The notes under the pieces: model-generated
Told to the model about the DNA's origin: nothing
Seen by the model: only the letters and a program-made list of their open reading frames with translations
Database searches by the model: none
From: an uncultured Prevotellaceae bacterium
GTDB lineage: Bacteria; Bacteroidota; Bacteroidia; Bacteroidales; Muribaculaceae
Assembly: GCA_946409635.1 (NCBI GenBank)
Contig: CAMJXD010000002.1
Location: 62,001-126,000 of the forward strand
Length of the DNA stretch: 64,000 nt
Direction of reading: 5' to 3'
Shown: piece after piece, positions 8,951 through 17,249 of the stretch
How positions within the stretch are numbered: position 1 is the stretch's first letter
How the letters are laid out: the number at the start of each line of letters is the position of its first letter
Program-made: the position numbers and the translations under genes

Positions 8951-10279
8951 ATGGCAAAAGAAATCGTTAAGCCCGCTACCGGCAAGTTAGGTATTATGGT
9001 AGTAGGATTGGGTGCTGTCAGCACCACCTTTATGACTGGTGTTATGATGACCCGCAAGGGTCTTGCTAAGCCTGTCGGCAGCATGACTCAGTACGACAAG
9101 ATTCGCGTAGGTAAAGGCGAAAACAAGAAGTATTTACATTATAATGAAATCGTCTCGATGCCCAGCCTCGACGACATCGTGTTTGCCGCTTGGGACGTAT
9201 TCCCCGTCAACGCTTATGAGAGCGCAATCAATGCCGAGGTGCTCAAGGAGAAGGATATTAACCCCGTTAAGGACGAGTTGATCAAGATTAAGCCCCTCAA
9301 GGCCGCTTTCGACAGGAACTATGCTAAGCGTCTGGACGGCGACAACGTGAAGCAGTGCAAGGACCGCTGGGACATGGCCGAGCAGATTCGCGAGGATATC
9401 CGCAACTTCAAGAAGGAGACCGGCGTTGACCGCGTCGTTGTCCTCTGGGCCGCATCCACCGAGATCTATGTCGAGCCCGACATGAAGTACCACGGCACCA
9501 TCGCCGCCCTTGAGCAGGCTATGAAAGACAATGTGGTCGACAAGGTTGCCCCCTCGATGTGCTATGCCTATGCTGCGCTGATGGAGGATTGCCCCTTCAT
9601 CATGGGTGCTCCCAATACCACCGTCGACATTCCCGCCATGTGGCAACTCGCCGAGCAGAAGAAACTGCCCATCGCCGGTAAGGACTTCAAGACCGGCCAG
9701 ACCCTGGTTAAGAGCGGTTTTGCTCCCATCATCGGAACCCGCATGCTGGGTCTGAGCGGATGGTTCTCGACCAACATTCTGGGTAACCGTGACGGTCTCG
9801 TGCTTGACGAGCCCGCCAACTTCCGTACCAAGGAGGTCAGCAAGCTCTCGACTCTCGAGACCATCCTCAAGCCCGATGCACAGCCCGATCTCTATGGCCA
9901 CGGCAACGCCGAGGACACCCAGTACTTCCACAAGGTGCGCATCAACTACTACCCGCCCCGCAACGACAACAAGGAGGGTTGGGACAACATCGACATCTTC
10001 GGCTGGATGGGTTATCCCATGCAGATCAAGATCAACTTCCTGTGCCGCGACTCTATCCTCGCAGCTCCCCTGTGCCTCGACCTGTGCTTGCTCATCGACC
10101 TGGCACGCCGCGCTGGCCGCTGGGGCACGCAGCGCTTCCTGAGCTTCTTCCTCAAGGCTCCCATGCATGACTACACTCAGGGTGAAGAGCCCGTCAACCA
10201 CCTCTTCCAGCAGTACACCATGCTCAAGAACGCCGTCCGCGAGATGGGTGGCTACGAAGCCGACGAGGAAATCGACTAA
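8951..10279 (+). CDS. Inositol-3-phosphate synthase
   Basis: 442 residues. Myo-inositol-1-phosphate synthase converts glucose 6-phosphate to inositol 3-phosphate using bound NAD. The Rossmann start IMVVGLGAVSTTFMTGV (residues 14-30), VVVLWAASTEI, CPFIMGAPNTTVDIPA, KDFKTGQTLVKSGFAP and LGNRDGLVLDEPANFRTKE are hallmark blocks of the family. Codon use is strongly biased to preferred codons, suggesting high expression. In Bacteroides thetaiotaomicron the homologous enzyme sits in an inositol-lipid cluster; here no phosphatidylinositol-phosphate synthase is adjacent, only the upstream nucleotidyltransferase and HAD genes. A strong terminator follows at 10325-10359, so it is probably monocistronic or the end of a unit. 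Confidence 0.95.
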   Translation: MAKEIVKPATGKLGIMVVGLGAVSTTFMTGVMMTRKGLAKPVGSMTQYDKIRVGKGENKKYLHYNEIVSMPSLDDIVFAAWDVFPVNAYESAINAEVLKEKDINPVKDELIKIKPLKAAFDRNYAKRLDGDNVKQCKDRWDMAEQIREDIRNFKKETGVDRVVVLWAASTEIYVEPDMKYHGTIAALEQAMKDNVVDKVAPSMCYAYAALMEDCPFIMGAPNTTVDIPAMWQLAEQKKLPIAGKDFKTGQTLVKSGFAPIIGTRMLGLSGWFSTNILGNRDGLVLDEPANFRTKEVSKLSTLETILKPDAQPDLYGHGNAEDTQYFHKVRINYYPPRNDNKEGWDNIDIFGWMGYPMQIKINFLCRDSILAAPLCLDLCLLIDLARRAGRWGTQRFLSFFLKAPMHDYTQGEEPVNHLFQQYTMLKNAVREMGGYEADEEID

Positions 10280-10324
10280 GACATCATCCCACTAGGCACA
10301 ATCCTGTGCCTTAGCAACTCTATC

Positions 10325-10359
10325 AACGTGTCTGCCTGCCATGGCGGACACGTTTTTTT
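10325..10359 (+). terminator. Rho-independent terminator after inositol-phosphate synthase
   Basis: Inverted repeat AACGTGTC...GACACGTT, extended by GCC/GGC in the loop, followed directly by seven T residues. It ends the upstream transcription unit 45 bp after the stop codon. Confidence 0.85.
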
Positions 10360-10387
10360 GTTGTTAATAAATTTTATGAAGCTATCA

Positions 10388-10418
10388 CTTGTAGATTAAT
10401 TGATTTACATTATATTTG
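10388..10418 (+). promoter_or_regulatory. Promoter of the polysaccharide tyrosine kinase gene
   Basis: The -7 element TATATTTG (10411-10418) is preceded at 19 bp by CTTG (10388-10391) as -33. The leader to the ATG at 10500 is about 75 nt. Confidence 0.65.
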
Positions 10419-10499
10419 CAGCGAATTATGTGGTAATGGCATGAACCCGTGTCGTTATTGCAATTTGATTCATTTATTATCGAACAAAATTAGCTTAAT

Positions 10500-12947
10500 A
10501 TGCAACAGATAGTTCAAGAAGACTTGGCTGCAAAAGCTGTAGCCGAAGAGAAAAAGAAAAAACGCGCACGCACTGGCGTCAAGTGGGACCGATTATTTAT
10601 GGCCTGTGCCTATAACTGGTACTGGTTTGTACTCTCAATGATGGTCTGCGCAGCCATTGCCTACCTCTATGGAAAGACCCAGCCTCAATTCTACGTGGCC
10701 AGGTCATCCATCCTCATCAGATCTAAGGACAGCGCTCAGGGCACTCCGTCCATGACCTTCAGCGACCTGGGCCTGAACACGGTCAACTACATCCCCAACG
10801 AGCCTTACAAGCTGCGTTCGTCAAGGGTAATGGAGGTTGTGGTCAATTCGCTGGGGCTCAACGTCCAGTACTACGGACACAAGTTCCTGCGCGACGAGAA
10901 CATCTACAAGAACACCCCCATCGCCGTCACCCCGCTCAAGGAAGTGACACGCGGCTTTGCCTTGACCATCGTTCCCAAGAGTGAAGAGGAATTTGAGTTC
11001 CAGGTCAACGGCGGTCAATGGAAGAAAGCACACTTTGGCAACAAGGTGAACACCGACTTTGGTCCCGTCGCCATTGCCAAGACCGACAAGTTCACCCCCG
11101 ACTATATCGACAACAACCTCATCGTCAGCATCACCAATCCCACCCAGCTGGCACGTTCGCTGGCAGGGTCGCTGGTTGTCGAGCTCGCCGACCAGCACAG
11201 TGACGTGCTCAATCTGGCCATACGTGGACAGAACGCCCAGATGTGTGCCGATATCCTCAACGCCCTCGTCGTGGCCTACAACCAGGAGGGCATCAACGAC
11301 ATGAACCAGGTGGCACGCAGCACCGAGGCCTTTATCGCCATGCGTGTGTCCGACCTGTCCAAGGACCTGAACAGTGTCGACAACGAGGTTGCCATCCTCA
11401 CTGCCAACTCGGCCAACTCCCTCATGCTGGGTAGCGCCAGCAACGCCATGCGACAGATCGACGAGGGCGAGAACGTCAACCTCGAGATTAATCTGGCTTC
11501 CCAGATCCGCAACTACATCGCCAGCATGGGATCCGGCGAGCTCATTCCCGTCAACAACGGCATGAGCAACACCGGTATCACCGACCAGATTGCCCGATAC
11601 AACGAGGCCATCCAGGATTATCAGAAGGTCGCTGCCAGCTCCAGCTCCGAGAACCCTGTCATGAAGGAGCTCTCGGCATCCCTCGCTGCTCAAAAGAAGA
11701 CCATCCTGGCCAGTCTTGACAACTACATCACCTCCCTGCGCACCAAGCAGAGTCAGGCCAGGCGACTGCAGGGACAGGCCCAGAGCAACATGGCAGCCAA
11801 TCCCTCTCACGAGAAAGCCATCACCGAGGTCACCCGCCAGCAGAAGATCAAGGAGCAGCTTTACCTCTACCTGCTCAACAAGCGCGAGGAGAACCAGCTC
11901 CAGATGGCCATTACCGAGCCTAATGCCAAGGTCATGGAGCCGGCTATCCCCAACCCCGTGCCCATCTCGGCACCGCTCACGCGTATCGTGCTCACCGGTA
12001 TGGTCATCGGCCTGCTCATCCCGGCGCTGGTTCTTTACGGTGTCTTCTGGTACTTCTCACTTGACAAGACCATCCACACCAGACGTGAGATCGAGGAGGT
12101 GTGCGACATACCCATCCTGGGCGAGTTGCCCGCCAAGAAGTCCAATGTCACCGGCGAGATTGTCGTTAACGAGACATCTAACGACCGCATGAACGAGGCG
12201 TTCCGAATAGTCAGGAACAACCTGGACTTCGTCACGAGCCAGAAGGCCAACCCCAACGAGGCCACGGTCATCCAGTTCACCTCTACCATGTCGGGTGAAG
12301 GTAAGAGCTTCGTGGCTGTCAACCTGGCATTGTCCTATACCTACATTAACAAGAAGGTCATCGTAGTCGACCTCGACTTGCGTAAAGGTAAGTTCTCGGA
12401 ATACGTCGGCGTGCAGGACGGTAAGGGCGCATCGGCCTTCCTCTCGGGCAAGGAGACCGACCTGAACAAGGTCATCCACCGCGGAACACTGCATGATGGA
12501 TTCGACATCATCAGCGTAGGCGCCATCCCGCCCAACCCCACTGCACTGCTGCTGAGCGAGAACATGAGCAAGATGATCGATCAGCTCAAGAAGGACTATG
12601 ACTACGTCATCCTGGATACCGTGCCCTACGGACTGATTGCCGACGCAGCAGTCGTCAACCGCTACGTGGATCTCACGATCTACGTCGTGCGTGACGGTCG
12701 CGTCGAGCAGCAGTTCATGTATGAGCTCGAGCGTCTTGCCGATGAGCACAAGATCAACAACCTCACGATTCTCGTCAACGACATCAAGGTCAGCAAGACC
12801 CGCTACAACTACTCCTACGCCTATGGTTATGGCAAGGGCTATGGCTACGGTTATGGCTACGGCTACGGCTATGGTTACGGTGGTGACAGCGGCGGCTACT
12901 ACATCGACGACACCCCCAAGGATCGCGAGAAACCCATCAAAAGCTAA
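10500..12947 (+). CDS. Polysaccharide-export tyrosine autokinase (Wzc-type BY-kinase)
   Basis: 815 residues. The N-terminal cytoplasmic tail is followed by a membrane segment (about 36-55, YNWYWFVLSMMVCAAIAYLY), a Wzz-type periplasmic chain-length domain with coiled coils to about residue 490, a second membrane segment (about 497-520), and a cytoplasmic BY-kinase domain. That domain has Walker A SGEGKS (598-603), Walker A' VIVVDLDLRKG and Walker B YVILDTVPYG. The C-terminus is a tyrosine cluster of 14 Tyr in 33 residues (769-801), mostly Gly-Tyr alternation, the expected trans-autophosphorylation tail. It controls polymerisation and export of capsule or exopolysaccharide with an outer-membrane Wza-like partner that is not in this window. 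ugd follows after 34 bp, likely one operon. Confidence 0.95.
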   Translation: MQQIVQEDLAAKAVAEEKKKKRARTGVKWDRLFMACAYNWYWFVLSMMVCAAIAYLYGKTQPQFYVARSSILIRSKDSAQGTPSMTFSDLGLNTVNYIPNEPYKLRSSRVMEVVVNSLGLNVQYYGHKFLRDENIYKNTPIAVTPLKEVTRGFALTIVPKSEEEFEFQVNGGQWKKAHFGNKVNTDFGPVAIAKTDKFTPDYIDNNLIVSITNPTQLARSLAGSLVVELADQHSDVLNLAIRGQNAQMCADILNALVVAYNQEGINDMNQVARSTEAFIAMRVSDLSKDLNSVDNEVAILTANSANSLMLGSASNAMRQIDEGENVNLEINLASQIRNYIASMGSGELIPVNNGMSNTGITDQIARYNEAIQDYQKVAASSSSENPVMKELSASLAAQKKTILASLDNYITSLRTKQSQARRLQGQAQSNMAANPSHEKAITEVTRQQKIKEQLYLYLLNKREENQLQMAITEPNAKVMEPAIPNPVPISAPLTRIVLTGMVIGLLIPALVLYGVFWYFSLDKTIHTRREIEEVCDIPILGELPAKKSNVTGEIVVNETSNDRMNEAFRIVRNNLDFVTSQKANPNEATVIQFTSTMSGEGKSFVAVNLALSYTYINKKVIVVDLDLRKGKFSEYVGVQDGKGASAFLSGKETDLNKVIHRGTLHDGFDIISVGAIPPNPTALLLSENMSKMIDQLKKDYDYVILDTVPYGLIADAAVVNRYVDLTIYVVRDGRVEQQFMYELERLADEHKINNLTILVNDIKVSKTRYNYSYAYGYGKGYGYGYGYGYGYGYGGDSGGYYIDDTPKDREKPIKS
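12822..12881 (+). repeat. GGYTAY hexanucleotide repeat encoding a Gly-Tyr tail
   Basis: Near-uniform 6-bp units GG(C/T)TA(C/T), interrupted once by an AAG codon at 12834, encode alternating Gly-Tyr at the C-terminus of the tyrosine autokinase. The third-base alternation reduces but does not remove slippage potential. Confidence 0.85.
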
Positions 12948-12981
12948 TTCCTTTACCGGCTAACGCCAACTATTGTCTACA

Positions 12982-14304
12982 ATGAGAATCGCGGTTGTCG
13001 GAACCGGATATGTCGGACTAGTCACGGGCACCTGTTTCAGTGAAATGGGTGTCCATGTGACGTGTATCGACGTAGACCAGAACAAGATCAACGCCCTCAA
13101 CCAGGGCATTATCCCTATCTACGAACCTGGACTTGAGACCCTTGTCCACAAGAACATGAAGTCGGGAAGGCTCCAGTTCAAGACAAGTCTCCAGGACGTG
13201 ATGGACCATGTCGACATCATCTTTATCGCTGTGGGGACACCGCCCGACGAGGACGGCAGCGCCGACCTCAAGTATGTCCTCGAGGTGGCTCACACCATCG
13301 GGCGATACATCAATCACTACACCGTAGTGGTGACCAAGAGCACCGTACCCGTCGGAACGGCCATCAAGGTGCGCCAAGCCATCAACAGCGAACTGCAACA
13401 GCGCGGCGACACTCACATCGAGTTTGACGTCGCCAGCAATCCCGAGTTCCTCAAGGAGGGCAACGCCGTCAAGGACTTCATGAGCCCTGACCGCGTCGTC
13501 GTGGGCGTCGACAGCGAACGGGCACGCAAACTCATGGCGCGCCTCTACAAGCCGTTCATGATCGTCAGCGACAGGCTCATCTTCACCGACATCCCGTCGG
13601 CCGAGATGATCAAGTATGCCGCCAACTCGATGCTGGCAACGCGCATCAGCTTCATGAACGACATTGCCAACCTGTGCGAACTCGTCGGAGCCGACGTCAA
13701 CATGGTGCGCAAGGGTATCGGCAGCGACACCCGCATCGGCAAGAAGTTCCTCTATGCCGGCTGCGGCTATGGCGGTTCCTGCTTCCCCAAGGACGTGAAA
13801 GCGCTCATCAAGACCGCGGCCGACAACGGCTACAACATGCGCGTGCTCCAGGCCGTCGAGGACGTCAACGCCGAGCAGAAGCTCGTGCTCTATCACAAGA
13901 TAGTCAAGTACTATGGCGACGAGAAAGCCCTGGAGGGCAAGACTGTGGCCATGTGGGGACTCGCTTTCAAGCCTGAGACCGACGACATGCGCGAGGCGCC
14001 TTCGCTCGTTCTCATCGACCTGTTGCTCAAGGCCGGAGCCCACGTCAGGGTCTATGACCCCGTGGCCATGGACGAGTGCCGTCGGCGCATCGGCGTGAGC
14101 GTCTACTACGCCCGCGACATGTATGATGCCGTAACCGGGGCCGATGCTCTGATGCTCGTCACCGAGTGGAAGGAATTCCGCATGCCCAACACCGATCAAC
14201 TGAGCAAGAAGATGCTGGGTCGGCTCATTCTGGACGGACGCAACATCCTCGACAGCGAGGAACTGCGGCACGCCGGCTTTGAGTATCACTGCATCGGCAA
14301 GTAA
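12982..14304 (+). CDS. ugd: UDP-glucose 6-dehydrogenase
   Basis: About 440 residues from the ATG at 12982; a TTG nine bases earlier is less likely. It oxidises UDP-glucose twice to UDP-glucuronate with NAD. Rossmann motif VVGTGYVGLVTGTCFSEMG at the N-terminus, STVPVGT, NPEFLKEGNAVKDF, the catalytic Cys block GCGYGGSCFPKDVKAL (near residue 260) and the C-terminal FKPETDDMREAPS block are all present. Together with the upstream tyrosine kinase it points to synthesis of an acidic surface polysaccharide; Ugd enzymes are known substrates of BY-kinases in other bacteria. A bidirectional terminator follows at 14346. Confidence 0.97.
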   Translation: MRIAVVGTGYVGLVTGTCFSEMGVHVTCIDVDQNKINALNQGIIPIYEPGLETLVHKNMKSGRLQFKTSLQDVMDHVDIIFIAVGTPPDEDGSADLKYVLEVAHTIGRYINHYTVVVTKSTVPVGTAIKVRQAINSELQQRGDTHIEFDVASNPEFLKEGNAVKDFMSPDRVVVGVDSERARKLMARLYKPFMIVSDRLIFTDIPSAEMIKYAANSMLATRISFMNDIANLCELVGADVNMVRKGIGSDTRIGKKFLYAGCGYGGSCFPKDVKALIKTAADNGYNMRVLQAVEDVNAEQKLVLYHKIVKYYGDEKALEGKTVAMWGLAFKPETDDMREAPSLVLIDLLLKAGAHVRVYDPVAMDECRRRIGVSVYYARDMYDAVTGADALMLVTEWKEFRMPNTDQLSKKMLGRLILDGRNILDSEELRHAGFEYHCIGK

Positions 14305-14345
14305 GATACTACACTACAAGCACATTCTGCCTCGACACCATTAAC

Positions 14346-14387
14346 GTGAAGGTCCCGCGCTGCCATTGCACAGCACGGGACCTTCAC
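14346..14387. terminator. Bidirectional terminator between ugd and the nuclease gene
   Basis: A perfect 12-bp inverted repeat (14346-14357 / 14376-14387) lies between two convergent genes; the intervening sequence can extend the stem. Confidence 0.75.
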
Positions 14388-14420
14388 ATTCTATCAGCCT
14401 TGCGCCGGAATTCTGTCAGG

Positions 14421-17018
14421 TCATTTCACCACGACTTTTCGCGAGGCTGTCTCGCTGGTCACCAAATAGATGCCCGCTGGCAACTTCACTTGCTGGTCAC
14501 CAGTTACAGCGGCGACACACTCACCGTCCATGTCAAACACTTCCAGAGGCTCCCCTGCGGGATTCTCAATCACCATTCCGCCCGCGGCGGGCATGGCATC
14601 CCATGAGCTGTTAGCCCTGATGGATGAGTTGAGGATGATATTAATCAATATGGAGGCATCGGTGATGTTGACCTTGCCGTCGTTGTTCAAGTCGGCTGCC
14701 AAAATATCAAACGTCGCTGCAGTAGATCCTGACAGATGATTGATCAGCATCATGGCGTCGGAGATATTCACATAGCCGTCTCCATTGACATCACCTAACT
14801 GAATGGCCTTCTCAGTAACGGTGCCCTGCAAGTCGGCATAGGCGCTGACGTGCTGGGTCGATGCGGTGAGCGATCCATAGAACTCACCCGGCGTGGCCGT
14901 GTCGGCCAGGCGCACATAGAACACCTCACCCGTCGGGTCAAGTGTCAAGGAGCGTGCCCAGTCGGAGCGGTTCAGGCTGAGTTCAAAATTGCCTTCTACC
15001 GCCAGAGTGATATTCTCGCTGTTGTTATCGGCAATGACCGAGCTGGTTACTATCGACGACGCTCCACCCTGCTCGGCCTCCATCGTGCTCAGCGGGGTAA
15101 AGGAGAGCGTAGGCATGGCAGCCTCCTTAGAGGCCGTCAGGTTGACGGTGACACTGGCCTCGCTGCTGCCAATGGTCAACGTGCCGGTGGCGCTGCCGGC
15201 CTCGGTCGAGCGGTAGGTCACGGTGATGGTAGTGCCATTGTTGACACTGGCGGCAGTAAAGCTGCTGGGGCTTACGGTAAATCCCGTGCCGCTCACGTTA
15301 ACCAGCACCACCTTGGTCAGGTCGCTGCCCTTGACGAGAATGGTCTTGCTTACCATGGTCTCGGCAGCGGCAATCGTGCCCACGTCGACGGTCGTGCCGT
15401 TGACGGGAGCAATGATGCGGGGATTGGTCACGGGCGCATCTGGATTGCTGGTAATGGCAATGTCATCGATATTGAGACGGGCACCGGCGGTCTGCTCTAT
15501 CTTGATGCGAACGCGGCCTGTCACATTCAGGTTATAGATGTACTGCTGCCACGTCGAGTTGGGCGAGCAACTGCCTGCCGTGGCCCACGTGCTGCCGCCG
15601 TCGGTGCTGTACTTCACCTGAATGGTGGGCGTTCCGTCATTGTTCCACTTGGCAGCATAGAATGATACCTTGCTGACACCGTCGCTGAGGTCCTGAGTCA
15701 TCTGGATATAAGAGTTGGCGTTCGAACCAAATCTGCAGCTCAGCGCGTCATTCTTGTGGTCGTCTCCCCAAATACCGGCGTTAGAGAAATACCATGAGAA
15801 AGCCTTGCCCTGGACATTCTGGGTCCAATAGCCGCCTGTGCCACAGCCCTCCCACGTCTCGATGGTCTCAGTGCCGCTGGGGGCGCCACCGGTATTATAG
15901 GTGGCCGTCAGGGTGACAGTGCTGCTCACTTCGCTGCTCGTGATGGTCAACCGGCCTGTGGCATTGCTTGCAGTGCCGTTATAGGTGACCGTTACGCTCG
16001 TGCCTGCATTGACAGCCGCCGCCGTGAGCGACGTCGGTGTTACGCTGAAGCCCGTTCCCGTCACGCTCACGGTCACGCCCTTAGTCAGGTACACACCCTT
16101 GACGGTGATTACCTTGCTCACTCCGCTGCCGCTGTTGGTGCCCACGTTGATGGTCGAGCCGCTCACGGGCGACGACAGCACTGGGTTGGTCGTAGCACTG
16201 CCGGTCCATGCCGTTCCCGTCATGTTGCCCCACAGGTACTCGGCCAGTTCGGGATGATCGATGAAGGGGTTACGATTATGCTGGATATTGTACACGGCCT
16301 CGTTGCGGTTCTGCTCTAGCGTGCTCACCGGGTCGTTGCGGTGCCACTCCAGCAGCTGGCTGATGGCCCATGGTGTCAAGTGCTTGTAGCTGCTGTTGGT
16401 AAACACGGCACTACCCTCGCCTTGGGTCCACGTGCCCACGCGATCCATGTAGCGCACCACCATATAGAAGTAGCTGCGGGCAAAGTCGCCCTTGTACTCA
16501 TCGGCCACTTCAAACACCGTGCCCGAGTATCCGCTGTGGGTGCATGTGCCCAGTTTGCCGGTGCCGACAGGTGTTCCGCGCGAGCAGTCTCCGAAGGGGT
16601 GGTTACCCCGCTGACCGTTCACATAGCCGTCGACGGGATACATATGGAACATGTCGGTATACATTGTGTCCTGGTCGGCACCCCACCAGCTGTTGGGCAC
16701 GCTGTGCTCACGGTTATAGCAGTCACCTACCGCGCTGTAGCCGCCGGTTCCACACTGGTCGGCGCTATAGGTGTATTGCGTAGCCGAGTAGCGGTCGATG
16801 ATCGTTGTGCCGTTACAGTCGGTCGACTTGAACTTCTCCCACAGGTTGTTATAATAAACATTGTAGTGGCCCTTGATCTTCTGGTGCAGCGACTGCATCA
16901 GTTGCTGGTCACTCTTGCCCAGCGCTGTGTTGTAATAGCCGCTGGGAATCGCAGCCGATGTCTGCAGGCCCGATAGGGTCGCAAACACCAACAAGAGGAG
17001 GTGTAAATGCTTTCTCAT
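14421..17018 (-). CDS. Secreted endonuclease I with Ig-like repeats, dockerin repeats and sorting tail
   Basis: 865 residues from the ATG at 17018, which starts a signal peptide (MRKHLHLLLLVFATLSGLQTSA); an upstream in-frame ATG at 17114 would hide it. Residues ~22-270 are endonuclease I (beta-beta-alpha-metal): NREHSVPNSWWG with the Glu-His pair and the DMFHMYPVDGYVN / GNHPFGDC block. Two copies of an Ig-like repeat (NPVLSSPVSGSTINVGT... and NPRIIAPVNGTTVDVGT...) flank a jellyroll-like segment (IETWEGCGTGGYW...). Then follow a pair of dockerin-like EF repeats (GDVNGDGYVNISDA, DLNNDGKVNITDA) and a T9SS-like tail ending VVVK. It probably degrades extracellular DNA or RNA for nutrition or competition. 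Having both a dockerin pair and a sorting tail is unusual within this window. Confidence 0.92.
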   Translation of the reverse strand: MRKHLHLLLLVFATLSGLQTSAAIPSGYYNTALGKSDQQLMQSLHQKIKGHYNVYYNNLWEKFKSTDCNGTTIIDRYSATQYTYSADQCGTGGYSAVGDCYNREHSVPNSWWGADQDTMYTDMFHMYPVDGYVNGQRGNHPFGDCSRGTPVGTGKLGTCTHSGYSGTVFEVADEYKGDFARSYFYMVVRYMDRVGTWTQGEGSAVFTNSSYKHLTPWAISQLLEWHRNDPVSTLEQNRNEAVYNIQHNRNPFIDHPELAEYLWGNMTGTAWTGSATTNPVLSSPVSGSTINVGTNSGSGVSKVITVKGVYLTKGVTVSVTGTGFSVTPTSLTAAAVNAGTSVTVTYNGTASNATGRLTITSSEVSSTVTLTATYNTGGAPSGTETIETWEGCGTGGYWTQNVQGKAFSWYFSNAGIWGDDHKNDALSCRFGSNANSYIQMTQDLSDGVSKVSFYAAKWNNDGTPTIQVKYSTDGGSTWATAGSCSPNSTWQQYIYNLNVTGRVRIKIEQTAGARLNIDDIAITSNPDAPVTNPRIIAPVNGTTVDVGTIAAAETMVSKTILVKGSDLTKVVLVNVSGTGFTVSPSSFTAASVNNGTTITVTYRSTEAGSATGTLTIGSSEASVTVNLTASKEAAMPTLSFTPLSTMEAEQGGASSIVTSSVIADNNSENITLAVEGNFELSLNRSDWARSLTLDPTGEVFYVRLADTATPGEFYGSLTASTQHVSAYADLQGTVTEKAIQLGDVNGDGYVNISDAMMLINHLSGSTAATFDILAADLNNDGKVNITDASILINIILNSSIRANSSWDAMPAAGGMVIENPAGEPLEVFDMDGECVAAVTGDQQVKLPAGIYLVTSETASRKVVVK

Positions 17019-17056
17019 GTCGTGAATATTTAGATTAAACCGTTTGATTTTCAGCG

Positions 17057-17090
17057 CAAAGATACTACTTTTTTTCGGCTCGCCCGCAAT
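17057..17090 (-). promoter_or_regulatory. Promoter of the endonuclease gene
   Basis: Minus-strand -7 TATCTTTG (17064-17057), preceded at 22 bp by ATTG (17090-17087). The -7 is a perfect consensus match 39 bp before the chosen start, which also argues against the longer ORF start at 17114. Confidence 0.6.
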
Positions 17091-17130
17091 AAACGCCTTG
17101 GTTATGACTCCCACCTAAGTCAGCTGGCAT

Positions 17131-17150
17131 AGATGCAATCGTTTGCATCT
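17131..17150. promoter_or_regulatory. LacI-type palindromic operator candidate
   Basis: A 20-bp palindrome centred on CG with a single mismatch pair: half-site AGATGCAATC against its complement. The core GCAAtCGtTTGC has the shape of LacI/MalR-family operators, which characteristically carry a central CG. It lies between the divergent nuclease and alpha-amylase promoters, 53 bp upstream of the amylase -7 element. Confidence 0.5.
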
Positions 17151-17203
17151 GCAAAATCTGTTCAATTTCAGCACAAACTGCCGCAGTCTTTATTGATTTT
17201 ACC

Positions 17204-17211
17204 TACTTTTG
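17204..17211 (+). promoter_or_regulatory. Promoter -7 element of the alpha-amylase gene
   Basis: TACTTTTG, a consensus -7 box, 39 bp before the ATG at 17250. No -33 element at ideal spacing, which would fit a promoter needing an activator. Confidence 0.5.
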
Positions 17212-17249
17212 ATGCCTCAAAACATTATTACCTAAAAAGTGACTGCATT

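Noticed and set aside
8808-8990. 60-residue frame upstream of inositol-phosphate synthase
   Set aside because: It overlaps the start of the real gene in another frame, lies in A/T-rich leader sequence and has no family features.
12822-12881. CRISPR-like or satellite array
   Set aside because: The hexamer repeat is coding, in frame, and explained by the Gly-Tyr tail of the kinase; no spacer-repeat pattern occurs anywhere in the window.
17133-17249. Extended N-terminus of the alpha-amylase starting at 17133
   Set aside because: It would put 39 residues before the signal peptide and crosses both the LacI-type palindrome and the -7 element.
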